The notes under the pieces were generated by a model. The model was not told where the DNA came from. It made no database searches and worked only from the letters and a program-made list of their open reading frames with translations. A program made the position numbers and the translations under genes. This document shows positions 1 to 9,270 of a DNA stretch of 64,000 nucleotides, one piece after another. The stretch comes from CAVVYJ01 sp963752495 (GTDB taxonomy: Bacteria > Pseudomonadota > Gammaproteobacteria > Burkholderiales > Methylophilaceae). The stretch spans positions 558,001-622,000 of the forward strand of contig CAVVYJ010000002.1 in the NCBI GenBank assembly GCA_963752495.1, given 5' to 3'. The first letter of the stretch is position 1, and each line of letters begins with the position of its first letter.

Positions 1-460
1 CCTCTTGTGGGCGGTGGGGGTTATCTGCGAGATTGCGATTTTTATGCTGATGCCAAAAATCATGAAACGATTTAGCTTAAAGGCAATTATGCTTACAAGT
101 TTGGCGTTGGCTGTCCTCCGTTTTAGCATGATAGGCGTTGCTGTAGATAATCTTGTGCTGCTGTTAATTGCACAAAGTTTGCATGCGGCAACATTTGGCA
201 GTTTTCATGCCGCATCGGTAGAAGTTGTTACGCAGTTTTTTAATGGGCGACACCAAGCCAAAGGCCAGGCGATTTATAATAGCGTGGCATATGGCGTGGG
301 AGGAACGCTTGGCGGTCTTTCTGGCGGTTATGCATTGCAGTATTTGGGTGGGCAGAACACGTTTTTATTGGCAGCGGTGTTTCCACTCATCGGGTTTGTC
401 GTGATAGCATTAGGTTTGAAACTCTCGCAAACGCATGGTCGTGCGGGCATGTTTAGTTAA
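1..460 (+). CDS. MFS transporter, C-terminal part (cut by window start)
   Basis: This is the last 150 or so residues of a major facilitator superfamily permease; the frame is open through base 1, so the gene starts upstream. Hydrophobic segments alternate with short basic loops (KIMKRF, NGRHQAKGQ), as in the C-terminal six-helix half. The stretch with HAATFGSFHAA followed by FFNGRHQAKGQA resembles the phenylpropionate-permease (HcaT-like) branch, but the substrate cannot be told from this fragment. It ends 13 bases before the next gene, so the two may be co-transcribed. The membrane transporter call is firm and the subfamily is inferred. Confidence 0.75.
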   Translation, partial: LLWAVGVICEIAIFMLMPKIMKRFSLKAIMLTSLALAVLRFSMIGVAVDNLVLLLIAQSLHAATFGSFHAASVEVVTQFFNGRHQAKGQAIYNSVAYGVGGTLGGLSGGYALQYLGGQNTFLLAAVFPLIGFVVIALGLKLSQTHGRAGMFS

Positions 461-473
461 AAAAGGAATTAAA

Positions 474-1139
474 ATGTTGAAATTAAAGTGCATGCTTTTG
501 TTGCTTGCCAGCGTGTTGTCTACACAGGCGCTTGCGGACACGCGCGTGAACGTAGTGGGTCTTTTTAGTAACAAGGCGATAGTTACAATTAATGGTGGCA
601 GTCCGCAAACTTTGAGCGCGGGGCAAACATTAAACGGCGTAAAGTTAATTTCTGCAGATAGCAATTCTGGTACTTTTATCATTGAAGGTAAGCGCCAAGT
701 GCTCAGAATGGGGCAAGCAGCTTCGGTGGCGGGTAGCGCAGCGCCAGCGGCAAGTGAAGGCGGAACGAATTCACCAGTGAGTTTATATGCAGATAGCAAT
801 GGCCATTTTTATGGAAATTTGAGCATTAATGGCGCATCGTTAAAATATGTGGTCGATACTGGAGCTACGACAGTGGCACTCAATAGCGGTGACGCCAAAT
901 ACGCTAAAATCGATTATGAAAAAGGTGAGAAAGTCACGATGTCGACCGCAAATGGCGAGGTAGATGCTTTTTTGGTGACAATCAATACGTTAAAGATTGG
1001 CACAATTATCTTGAATAATGTGCAGGCTACAGTTACTGAAGGTGGCTCACCGCCTGTAGTGTTGCTAGGTATGTCAGCTCAAAACAGGTTGGATGTAAAG
1101 CGTGAAAATTCGATTATGACGCTAAGTAAAAAATATTAG
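474..1139 (+). CDS. Periplasmic retropepsin-like aspartic protease (clan AA, TIGR02281-type)
   Basis: A 221-residue protein with a signal peptide of about 20 residues ending in QALA. Its C-terminal half carries the retroviral-type aspartic protease signature: VVDTGATTVAL with the catalytic Asp at about residue 128, then a flap region and the family ending LLGMSAQNRLDV. Such single-domain proteases act as dimers; the substrate is unknown. The N-terminal half (about residues 22-100) looks like a small beta-rich domain that binds no obvious cofactor. I start at the ATG preceded by AAAAGGA and not at the longer in-frame GTG, because this start gives a clean signal peptide. A strong terminator follows. 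Confidence 0.85.
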   Translation: MLKLKCMLLLLASVLSTQALADTRVNVVGLFSNKAIVTINGGSPQTLSAGQTLNGVKLISADSNSGTFIIEGKRQVLRMGQAASVAGSAAPAASEGGTNSPVSLYADSNGHFYGNLSINGASLKYVVDTGATTVALNSGDAKYAKIDYEKGEKVTMSTANGEVDAFLVTINTLKIGTIILNNVQATVTEGGSPPVVLLGMSAQNRLDVKRENSIMTLSKKY

Positions 1140-1152
1140 ATTACTATCAAAT

Positions 1153-1180
1153 AAAAAAACGGGCCTTAGCCCGTTTTTTA
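1153..1180. terminator. Bidirectional intrinsic terminator
   Basis: The hairpin ACGGGC-CTTA-GCCCGT is flanked by an A-run on the left and a T-run on the right, so it can end both the protease transcript (plus) and the folE2-dodecin transcript (minus). Confidence 0.85.
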
Positions 1181-1195
1181 ATGCGTATCAATTTG

Positions 1196-1441
1196 TTATT
1201 TTTTTGTTTTGGCTTTTGATGCGGCTTTTGCCTTTGGCGCATCTTTTAATACAAAAGTCACTTTCAAGTTTACGCGATACTCTGAAACTTTCCCATTACT
1301 TACTTTCACGCTTTGCTCTTTTACCCAAGCACCAGTGATATCGTGCAAGGAATCCGCGGCTTTGGCAACACCTTGCGCGACAGCGTCTTCAAAGCTTTTT
1401 TTACTAGAAGAAATAATTTCAATCACTTTTGCGACAGACAT
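1196..1441 (-). CDS. Dodecin-family flavin-binding protein
   Basis: An 81-residue protein whose first 65 residues form the dodecin fold: KVIEIISSSKKSFEDAVAQ, then ADSLHDITGAWVKEQ, and the strand YRVNLKVTFVL. Dodecins assemble into hollow 12-mers that store or buffer flavin; the Trp in GAWV is the residue that stacks on the isoalloxazine in bacterial dodecins. The tail after residue 65 is Lys/Ala-rich (KAKAASKAKTKK), longer than in minimal dodecins and probably disordered. It lies 25 bases downstream of folE2 in the same direction and before a terminator, so it is likely the last gene of that transcript. Confidence 0.85.
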   Translation of the reverse strand: MSVAKVIEIISSSKKSFEDAVAQGVAKAADSLHDITGAWVKEQSVKVSNGKVSEYRVNLKVTFVLKDAPKAKAASKAKTKK

Positions 1442-1466
1442 TTTTTTAGCTCCCTTTGGTTAAAAA

Positions 1467-2285
1467 TTAGCGAATACGTTTATCTTTTTCTATCAACGCA
1501 TACGCACTATGGTTGTGAATGCTCTCAAAATTTTCACTTTCCACAATGTATTTATCAATGCGCTTTTCCGCGTTAAGTTGCGCAGCGACATCACGTACCA
1601 TGTCTTCTACAAACTTGGGGTTATCATAAGCGCGCTCAGTTACGAACTTTTCATCGGGTCGTTTAAGCAGGCCATATAGCTCGCAGGAGGCTTGCTTTTC
1701 AACCAAAGCGATAATGTCTTCAATCCAGATAAAGTCGTTGATAAGTGCGGTCACCGTGACATGAGAGCGTTGATTATGCGCTCCATAATCGGAGATTTTT
1801 TTGCTACAGGGACACAGGCTGGTGACAGGCACTAATACTTTAACGGTAATGCCAAACTGGCCATTTTTAATTTCACCAATAAAGGTTACATCGTAATCGA
1901 GTAAACTTTTTACGCCAGAAATCGGCGCAGATTTGTTAACAAAATAAGGAAAACGCATTTCAACATAGCCAGAATCAGCTTCCAAACGCTCAACCATTTG
2001 ACGTAAAATCGTCTCGAATGACTCAATAGAAATCGCATGCTCGTTCATGTTGAGAATCTCAACAAAACGCGACATATGGGTACCCTTAAAGTTGTGCGGT
2101 AAATGCACATACATATCAAAAATAGCCACAGTACTTTGTTCACCACCTGATTTATCTTTCACAATGACAGGATGGCGAATGGATTTGATACCTACTTTAT
2201 TAATGTCCAAGTGGCGTACATCAGGCGTATTTTGCACGTCTTCAATGGGCAATCTGGCAGTATCCGGTAGGCTAGGCTGGTTCAT
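1467..2285 (-). CDS. folE2: GTP cyclohydrolase FolE2 (type IB)
   Basis: A 272-residue enzyme converting GTP to 7,8-dihydroneopterin triphosphate, the first step of folate (and queuosine or methanopterin-type pterin) synthesis. It belongs to the metal-flexible type IB family: the conserved segment SLCPCSKKISDYGAHNQRS contains the metal-ligand Cys, and SCELYGLLKRPDEKFVTE matches the C-terminal family block. Length is normal. It follows dxs by about 106 bases on the same strand. FolE2 works when zinc is limiting, unlike FolE. Tetrahydrofolate and methanopterin cofactors are central to C1 metabolism, which fits a methylotroph, although this placement near dxs is common in betaproteobacteria generally. 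Confidence 0.93.
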   Translation of the reverse strand: MNQPSLPDTARLPIEDVQNTPDVRHLDINKVGIKSIRHPVIVKDKSGGEQSTVAIFDMYVHLPHNFKGTHMSRFVEILNMNEHAISIESFETILRQMVERLEADSGYVEMRFPYFVNKSAPISGVKSLLDYDVTFIGEIKNGQFGITVKVLVPVTSLCPCSKKISDYGAHNQRSHVTVTALINDFIWIEDIIALVEKQASCELYGLLKRPDEKFVTERAYDNPKFVEDMVRDVAAQLNAEKRIDKYIVESENFESIHNHSAYALIEKDKRIR

Positions 2286-2391
2286 AAATCTCCAAATCTA
2301 TGCGCACAGTGAAAGTAAAAGTTTACTCGCTTGCGCTAAGGTGTAAATAGGTGTTTTGCTGATATTGGGCCAAAAACGGCAAATTCTAGTG

Positions 2392-4242
2392 TTAAATCAA
2401 CTTTAATTTCGATTCAATTGCAGTTTTAATGCCCTGACTATCAAGACCACATTCCGCCAACATGGTTTCATGTGTGCCATGTTCAATAAAACTGTCTGGC
2501 AGACCAAGGCAAAGAGTAGGTGTGGTTAAGTTAAGCGCTTGCATGGCTTCCAGCACTGCAGAGCCCGCGCCGCCCATGAGCGCATTTTCTTCTACTGTAA
2601 CAATTAAATCATGCGCTTTCGCTAATTCTGCCACTAATTCGGTATCTAACGGTTTTATAAAGCGCATATTAGCTACGCTATACCCTAACAGGGAAGAGGC
2701 TTCCAGAGCAGGTTTTAACATGCTGCCAAATGCTAAAATCGCGACTTTAGAACCTCTTATAACGACTTCGCCTTTGCCGATCGGCAAGGTTCCGAGCATT
2801 GGATTAATTTTTGCGCCTGTTCCTACGCCACGCGGGTAGCGAACCGCTGCGATACCTTTAAAATTGAAGCCGGTAGTGAGCATTTTTCGGCATTCGTTCT
2901 CGTCGCTTGGCGCCATAATCACGATGTTGGGAATGCAGCGTAAATAGCTCAAATCGAAACTACCTGCATGGGTGGGGCCATCTGCGCCAACCAAGCCTGC
3001 GCGGTCAATTGCTAATAAAACATCCAAATCTTGCAAGGCAATATCGTGAATGAGTTGGTCGTATGCGCGCTGTAAAAATGTGCTGTAGATTGCAATGACA
3101 GGTTTTAAGCCATCACAAGCCATACCGGCTGCAAAGGTGAGCGCATGCTGTTCGGCAATACCCACATCAAAATAACGTTGCGGATATTTTTCGGCAAAGG
3201 CATTTAAGCCTGAACCGTCACACATAGCGGGCGTGATGCCGATGAGTTTGTCGTCTTTATCGGCCATATCTACCAGCCAATCACCAAAAACTTCCGTGTA
3301 TGTCATGCTGCCGCTTGCGGGGTGAGAGATACCGTTGCTAGGATCGAATTTACTTACACCATGGTATTTGTTTGGGTCTACCTCAGCAGGCTCAAAACCT
3401 TTACCCTTTTGTGTGACAATATGCAAAAACTGCGGGCCTTTGAGTGCGCGAATATTAGTGAGCGTGTCTAGTAGAACAGGCAAATCATGCCCGTCAATTG
3501 GACCGATATAGTTAAACCCAAATTCCTCAAATAATGTGCCACCGGGTGAGACCATGCCTTTCGCATGCTCCTCGGCTCGCCTTGCAAACTCTTTTACAGG
3601 GGGCACGATATCCAACACCTTTTTGCCGCTCTGGCGCACGCGGTCATAAAGGCGACCAGACAGAAGTCTAGCCAGATAATTGTTAAGTGCGCCGACATTG
3701 TTGGAGATACTCATGTCATTGTCATTTAAAATTACCAGCAGATTGGCATCCATATCGCCTGCATTGTTGAGTGCTTCAAATGCCATGCCTGCTGTCATCG
3801 CTCCATCACCAATAACTGCAACGCTTCGCCTTTCTAATCCTGCCTGCTTGGCTGCTACCGCCATACCTAATGCAGCAGAGATGGATGTGCTGGAGTGACC
3901 TGTACCAAAGGTATCGTATTCGCTTTCAGATTTGCGCGGAAAGCCAGCTATACCATTAGCTTTACGAAGCCTAGCCATTTGCTCGCGGCGACCTGTGAGT
4001 ATCTTGTGTGGATAGGTTTGATGGCCAACATCCCAAACCAGCCTGTCGTCTGGCGTGTTGAACACATAATGGAGCGCAATAGTAAGCTCTACAACGCCCA
4101 AATTTGATGCCAAATGTCCACCGGTTTGCGATACGCTTTCGATTAAAAATGCACGTAACTCCGATGCCAACGTACCAAGTTGCTCGCGGTCTAGTTGACG
4201 CAAGTCGGTTGGCGAGTTAACGGAAGATAACAATGGGAACAT
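2392..4242 (-). CDS. dxs: 1-deoxy-D-xylulose-5-phosphate synthase
   Basis: A 616-residue thiamine-diphosphate enzyme that condenses pyruvate with glyceraldehyde 3-phosphate, the entry step of the MEP isoprenoid pathway. Visible landmarks are VWDVGHQTYPHKILTGRR, the ThDP/Mg motif GDGAMTAGMAFEALNNAG, the loop NDNDMSISNNVG, and the transketolase-like RAGLVGADGPTHAG with the catalytic His. It is complete and of normal length. ispA begins 22 bases upstream on the same strand, so prenyl-precursor supply and chain elongation are encoded together. No frame damage is seen. Confidence 0.96.
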   Translation of the reverse strand: MFPLLSSVNSPTDLRQLDREQLGTLASELRAFLIESVSQTGGHLASNLGVVELTIALHYVFNTPDDRLVWDVGHQTYPHKILTGRREQMARLRKANGIAGFPRKSESEYDTFGTGHSSTSISAALGMAVAAKQAGLERRSVAVIGDGAMTAGMAFEALNNAGDMDANLLVILNDNDMSISNNVGALNNYLARLLSGRLYDRVRQSGKKVLDIVPPVKEFARRAEEHAKGMVSPGGTLFEEFGFNYIGPIDGHDLPVLLDTLTNIRALKGPQFLHIVTQKGKGFEPAEVDPNKYHGVSKFDPSNGISHPASGSMTYTEVFGDWLVDMADKDDKLIGITPAMCDGSGLNAFAEKYPQRYFDVGIAEQHALTFAAGMACDGLKPVIAIYSTFLQRAYDQLIHDIALQDLDVLLAIDRAGLVGADGPTHAGSFDLSYLRCIPNIVIMAPSDENECRKMLTTGFNFKGIAAVRYPRGVGTGAKINPMLGTLPIGKGEVVIRGSKVAILAFGSMLKPALEASSLLGYSVANMRFIKPLDTELVAELAKAHDLIVTVEENALMGGAGSAVLEAMQALNLTTPTLCLGLPDSFIEHGTHETMLAECGLDSQGIKTAIESKLKLI

Positions 4243-4264
4243 GAAAAACGAAAAAGTTTAAATT

Positions 4265-5185
4265 TTAGAAATTACGGCGTGTAATAAAGTTGGCCAGATG
4301 CCTCAGTAAATCTGCCTCACGTCCATAAAATGAGAGTGCAGCCATTGCATTTGCATGCAGTTCATCTGCAAGGTTTTTTGCTGCGGAAAGGCCTAGGATT
4401 GTGACATAGGTCGATTTGTTGTGTTGCGCGTCCTTCCCTGCGGTTTTACCCAGCGTTTGCGTGTCAGCTTCCGTGTCAAGAATATCATCCACCACCTGAA
4501 ATGCTAAGCCTATTGATTTGGCAAAATGGTCTACTGCTTTCACTTTGTCATCGTTTGGGCGATAAGCACTGTAGGCGCCCAGTAATGCGGCTGCACGAAT
4601 AAGCGCACCTGTTTTATGAATATGCATGGTTTCAAGTTCAGCGCGTGTGAGTGGTATGCCCATGCTTTCTAAATCGATGGCTTGGCCACCGGCCATGCCG
4701 CGAGAACCACTAGCTAACGCTAGCATGTGTAGCATCTTGATTTTTTGTGTGCTACGCAAGTTGATATCTTGCGAGATGAGTTGAAAAGCCAAGCTTTGCA
4801 GCGCATCTCCCACCAGTAGCGCCATTGCGTCACCATATTTTTTATGGGTTGAAGCCTTGCCACGACGCAAATCATCGTTGTCCATACACGGCATGTCATC
4901 GTGCACAAGCGAGAAAGCGTGAATCAGCTCGACCGAAGCTGCTGGGATGTCGACTTTCTCAATGTCTGCGCCACAAAACTCACCCGCAGCGTAAGCCAAT
5001 AGCGCACGCACGCGTTTACCCCCGCCCAGTGCTGAGTAGCGCATCGCTTCGTGCAAACGCTCAGGTACGATATTCGCCGCTGGCAAATGTTTATCCAAGA
5101 CGCCTTCAATGAGCTTTTGCTTGTTGCCTGCCCAAACATTGAAAGCAGCGTTTTGTTCGGCGATTGGGTCCATGGGTTTATTCAA
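4265..5185 (-). CDS. ispA: Farnesyl diphosphate synthase (short-chain polyprenyl synthase)
   Basis: A 306-residue trans-prenyltransferase that makes farnesyl diphosphate from IPP and DMAPP. The first aspartate-rich motif is LVHDDMPCMDNDD followed by RRGKASTHKKYG; the second is FQVVDDILDTEAD. The region LGGGKRVRALLAYAAGEF is the substrate-binding block near residue 55. It sits between xseB (8-base gap) and dxs, the usual betaproteobacterial order. The final residues (FITRRNF) match the conserved end of the family, so it is intact. Confidence 0.95.
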   Translation of the reverse strand: MNKPMDPIAEQNAAFNVWAGNKQKLIEGVLDKHLPAANIVPERLHEAMRYSALGGGKRVRALLAYAAGEFCGADIEKVDIPAASVELIHAFSLVHDDMPCMDNDDLRRGKASTHKKYGDAMALLVGDALQSLAFQLISQDINLRSTQKIKMLHMLALASGSRGMAGGQAIDLESMGIPLTRAELETMHIHKTGALIRAAALLGAYSAYRPNDDKVKAVDHFAKSIGLAFQVVDDILDTEADTQTLGKTAGKDAQHNKSTYVTILGLSAAKNLADELHANAMAALSFYGREADLLRHLANFITRRNF

Positions 5186-5193
5186 AATTCACC

Positions 5194-5430
5194 TTACTCA
5201 TTAACTGAATTAAATGCACTTAACTTATTGGCGTCAGATAAAACTCGAACCTGCTGCTCAACCTCTGCAAGTGATTTTTGGCAAAATTGTAACAGTTCTG
5301 CGCCTCGCTTGTATGCGTTAACCGATTGTTCTAGCGCAAGATTTCCAGACTCCATCTGGCCGACGATATCTTCCAGCTCCGCAACTGCGGTTTCAAAACT
5401 GGCTGGTGTTGGTTGACTTTTATTTGACAT
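5194..5430 (-). CDS. xseB: Exodeoxyribonuclease VII small subunit
   Basis: A 78-residue partner of XseA, the catalytic subunit of the single-strand exonuclease VII. The family core is plain: SFETAVAELEDIVGQMESGNLALEQSVNAYKRG, then LLQFCQKSLAEVEQQV (quoted in parts), predicted as a two-helix hairpin. It is the first gene of the xseB-ispA-dxs-folE2 run, with ispA starting 8 bases after its stop. xseA is not in this window. Confidence 0.93.
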   Translation of the reverse strand: MSNKSQPTPASFETAVAELEDIVGQMESGNLALEQSVNAYKRGAELLQFCQKSLAEVEQQVRVLSDANKLSAFNSVNE

Positions 5431-5485
5431 TTTTTTAGTGTGGGTCAGTATCGTTTATTCTAACAAAACAAATGCTATTTGCGTG

Positions 5486-6142
5486 TTAAACATCGAGTGT
5501 GTTTGATAAAAAACTGCGTATATCGTCGATTTCTTCCATGCAAACACTGTGCGCCATGGGATATTCATGCCAATCAACTTGGTATTGCTGCGCCAGTAGT
5601 AATTCGAGAGAAATGCGACAAGTTTCAAGGCTAATCACTTCGTCGTATGCTCCATGCGCCATAAAAATTGGGGTATGCTGATTAGCCGATGATTTTTCTT
5701 CAGGCAAAAATGACTTCAAAGGTAAATAAGTAGATAGTGCCAGAATGCCCGCCAATGCTTGGTTGTGGCGCAATGCAGTATGTAGTGCAATGGCGCCACC
5801 TTGCGAAAATCCCGCAAGTACGATTTTGTTATGTGGGATGCCACGGCTAACTTCATGCGCAATTAAGGATTCTAAATAATCTTGTGCTTCGCAAATGCCA
5901 GTTTCATCTTCACGGCTACCAATTGTCAGCCCAAATAAATCATACCAGGCACGCATTTCGTAACCATTATTAATGGTCACTTTGCGATAGGGTGCGTGCG
6001 GCAAAATAAAACGAACATTTGGTAAGTTAAGCATCTCAACTACGGGAACAAAGTCACTTCCGTCTGCTCCCAGCCCGTGTAGCCAGATAACGCTGGCAGA
6101 TGGGGAGTTGCTACTACACAGTTCAATTGGTGCGTCATTCAT
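5486..6142 (-). CDS. Alpha/beta-hydrolase carboxylesterase (phospholipase/carboxylesterase family)
   Basis: A 218-residue cytoplasmic esterase of the Abhydrolase_2 family (YpfH/EstB-like). WLHGLGADGSDF provides the oxyanion-hole HGxG region; the nucleophile Ser lies in GFSQGGAIAL near residue 113; Asp is in HGAYDEV and the catalytic His in MAHSV near the end. These enzymes hydrolyse short-chain esters or lysophospholipids; the physiological substrate is unknown. There is no signal peptide. It is transcribed away from the cyclase gene, with about 120 bases of shared upstream DNA. Confidence 0.85.
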   Translation of the reverse strand: MNDAPIELCSSNSPSASVIWLHGLGADGSDFVPVVEMLNLPNVRFILPHAPYRKVTINNGYEMRAWYDLFGLTIGSREDETGICEAQDYLESLIAHEVSRGIPHNKIVLAGFSQGGAIALHTALRHNQALAGILALSTYLPLKSFLPEEKSSANQHTPIFMAHGAYDEVISLETCRISLELLLAQQYQVDWHEYPMAHSVCMEEIDDIRSFLSNTLDV

Positions 6143-6261
6143 GTGGCACTTTTCACCTTATACTATTCATCTTGCTCGATATCAGCTATGCTAATCGTTA
6201 AAAATACACTATTAAAATCAATTAATTAAAGCCCAACAATTAGAACATAGTTTTATTTTAA

Positions 6262-8482
6262 ATGCCTGTAATCTCATTTTTCAATAAACTTGGCGTACGT
6301 GCTGCGCTTGGTCTAGCCATTATTGCGTTGATGCTTTTGCACGTCACTGAGATCATGCCAATTGGTTTTATCAACAAACTTGAGCAGTATAGCTACGATG
6401 CGCGGCTTAATTTGTTGATGCCAAATACGGTTGATGACCGTATCGTGATTGTAGATATTGACGAAAAAAGTCTGAAAGAGCAAGGGCAGTGGCCTTGGAG
6501 TCGCAATAAATTAGCACTTCTGGTCAATCAGCTTTTTACCAGCTATCAGATTAATACATTAGGTTTTGATGTGGTGTTCGCTGAAAAAGATGAAAGTTCT
6601 GGGCTTAAGAACTTAGAGTGGATGCAGCAAAATAATTTGAAAGATAACGCTGAGTTCAATTCTGCAATTGCAGAACTCAAGCCGATGCTGGATTACGACG
6701 GCGCATTTGCGGAGAGTTTAAGAAACCGAAAGATTGTACTGGGTTACTATTTTGTGCTCAATGGTGAAAATCAGCAGGTGGGTGAACTGCCGGCACCTAT
6801 TTTTACCAAGCAGAGTTTTGAAGATACAGTGCCAAACGTACTTGAGGCCACAGGTTTTGGAGCAAATCTAAAACTGTTGCAGCAAAGTGCCTTGTCAGGC
6901 GGGCATTTTACGTTGGATCCATCCGCAGATGGCATTACGCGCAAAATTCCAGTTTTAATCAAATATAGAGGTAATTATTATGACTCTTTATCGGTTGCTA
7001 TGGTGCGAGCCTTTCTGAATGCGTCTTATATGCAAGCGGGTTTTGAAGAAAGTGCAGGTTATTCTGGGTTGGAGTCTTTTGGCTTGGGTAGCAAAACAAT
7101 CCCAGTCGATAACGAGGTCGCAGCACTGGTGCCATATCGTGGTAAGCAAGGTAGTTTTCGTTATGTTTCGGCGACCGATGTACTTAATAAAAAAATATCA
7201 GCGGATCTATTAAAAAATAAAATCGTATTAGTGGGTACCACCGCTGCAGGTTTGCTGGATTTACGTGCAACCCCAGTACAAGGTGCTTATCCAGGAGTCG
7301 AGATTCATGCCAATGTCATTGCTGGCATTCTCGATAACAATATCAAAAAACGGCCTGCTTATACATTGGGAGCAGAATTCGTTATGCTGTTATTGGCAGG
7401 TTTATTGCTTACATTCACTTTGCCGACTCTAAATCCATTAAAGGCAACGTTGCTGGCTATGGGAGTTTTGACGGCAGTGCTGTCGATTGTTGCGGTGAGT
7501 TGGCAGTATGCGAATTTAGTGATGCCGGTTGCTGCTATGCTATTGATGATAGGCTTGATTTATTTTATGAATATGAGCTATGGTTTTTTTGTAGAGTCGC
7601 ACGGAAAACGCCAATTGGCAAGGGTTTTCGGACAATACGTGCCACCGGAACTGGTGGCGGAAATGGCTGATAATCCTGAGAAGATTAGCTTGGTTGGCGA
7701 GAGCCGCGAGATGACAGTTTTGTTCTCTGATATTCGTGGGTTTACGACGATTGCAGAGAGTTTGGATCCAAAACAATTAACAGAATTAATGGGCGAATTT
7801 TTGACACCTTTGACGCAAATCATACATAGCAATCGTGGCACCATCGATAAATATATGGGAGATGCCATCATGGCATTCTGGGGTGCGCCTTTGCGGGATA
7901 ACAACCATGCGCAGCATGCAATGGATGCGGCGATGCAGATGCAGACTGCTTTAATTAAGTTAAATAAAAAATTTGAAGAAAAGAATTGGCCAAAAATTCA
8001 AATTGGCATTGGTTTAAACACGGGCAATATGGTGGTGGGCAACATGGGCTCCAGCTTCCGCATGGCATATACAGTGATGGGTGATTCGGTCAATTTGGGC
8101 TCGCGTGTTGAAGGGCTCACCAAATATTATGGCGTGGACATTGTTGTAACCGAGTTTGTGAAAGCGCAAACGCCAGACATGATTTACCGCGAGCTTGATG
8201 TGGTGCGGGTGAAGGGTAAGGATGAAGCTGTGCGGATTTACCAGCCAGTCGGTATGCGCGATGAAGTGAGTCAAGAAAAATTAGACGAACTGGGTAAATT
8301 TCATGCTGCGCTTCAGCTTTATCGCAGTCAGCAGTGGAGTTTGGCAGAGAATCAATTGAGACATTTACAAGAAGCCACATCTCACCCCGGTTTACGCCAT
8401 TTATATTGAACGGATTCACCAGTTTAAACTCACGCCGCCCGCAGCAGGTTGGGATGGCGTGCATATTTTTGAGAGTAAGTAA
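6262..8482 (+). CDS. CHASE2-domain class III adenylate cyclase (frameshifted near its end)
   Basis: Membrane receptor cyclase. Residues about 15-35 form a TM, 40-360 an extracytoplasmic CHASE2 sensor, then three TM helices (about 370-440) and a class III catalytic domain from about 475. Catalytic metal aspartates are in LFSDIRGFT and DKYMGDAIMAFWGAP; VMGDSVNLGSRVEGL supplies the transition-state Asn and Arg. The Lys in DKYMGD and the Asp in MGDSVN favour ATP over GTP. The uninterrupted frame stops at 8409, but a one-base correction in CACCCCGG near 8386-8390 restores the usual tail (YAIYIERIHQF, ending VHIFESK) up to 8482, four bases before the phosphodiesterase gene. Confidence 0.88.
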
Positions 8483-8486
8483 CAAC

Positions 8487-9251
8487 ATGCAGATAAAAAT
8501 TTTAGGTTGTAGCGGAGGCATTGGCGGCAATATGCGCACTACCTCGCTATTGTTGGATGATGATGTGCTGATTGATGCAGGCACAGGTGTGGGTGATCTG
8601 TCGCTCGAAGAGCTATTAAAAATTGATCATATTTTTGTTACGCATTCACACCTCGATCATATTGCATCTATCCCATTGTTGCTAGATACAGTCATGGGTT
8701 TGCGCACAAAACCGGTTACCGTGCATGCAAGCGTGCATGTCATCAATGTGCTAAAACAGCATATTTTTAATTGGTTGGTTTGGCCAAACTTTAATTTAAT
8801 CCCTGATCCCGCAAATCCGTTTTTGATTTATGACGAAATTATTCTGGGTGATAGTTTCAACATTGGCGGAAAAGTGATTACCGCCTTGCCGGCAAACCAC
8901 GTGGTGCCTGCCATGGGCTACCAAATTGATAGTGGCGCTGCAAGCCTTGTTTTTACTGGTGATACAGCTGGTGGAAAAGATTTCTGGAATGCAGTAAATC
9001 AAATTAAAAATTTAAAATATTTAATCATTGAAACCGCTTTTAGCAATGCAGAAGCTGAACTTGCCAAGCTTTCAAAACATCTATGCCCAGATACTCTTGC
9101 AATAGAATTGGCACACTTAAAAAGTCAGCCGGAAATTTATATCACGCACCTTAAACCGGGTGAGGATGCGGTTGTGATGCAGGAAATTGTAGCAAACCCC
9201 AAAACAAAGCATTGTGTTGCATTGCAGCATCAACAGGTATTTAATCTATAA
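8487..9251 (+). CDS. 3',5'-cyclic-nucleotide phosphodiesterase, metallo-beta-lactamase fold
   Basis: A 254-residue enzyme with the metal-binding motif THSHLDHIASIPLLLD, later HVVPAMGYQI, FTGDTAGGKDFW and a final ITHLKPGE, the ligand series of class II cyclic-nucleotide phosphodiesterases. It should hydrolyse cAMP made by the cyclase encoded immediately upstream; that substrate is inferred from family and position. I start at the ATG at 8487, because the frame upstream of it overlaps the real cyclase tail. The next gene begins 19 bases downstream, so the three genes probably form one operon. No signal peptide, so cytoplasmic. Confidence 0.85.
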   Translation: MQIKILGCSGGIGGNMRTTSLLLDDDVLIDAGTGVGDLSLEELLKIDHIFVTHSHLDHIASIPLLLDTVMGLRTKPVTVHASVHVINVLKQHIFNWLVWPNFNLIPDPANPFLIYDEIILGDSFNIGGKVITALPANHVVPAMGYQIDSGAASLVFTGDTAGGKDFWNAVNQIKNLKYLIIETAFSNAEAELAKLSKHLCPDTLAIELAHLKSQPEIYITHLKPGEDAVVMQEIVANPKTKHCVALQHQQVFNL

Positions 9252-9270
9252 CCTTTTTGACAGAAAACTA

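Noticed and set aside
410..799. Minus-strand 129-codon frame opposite the protease gene
   Set aside because: It mirrors the real coding frame, has no recognisable domain or ribosome site, and overlaps both neighbours.
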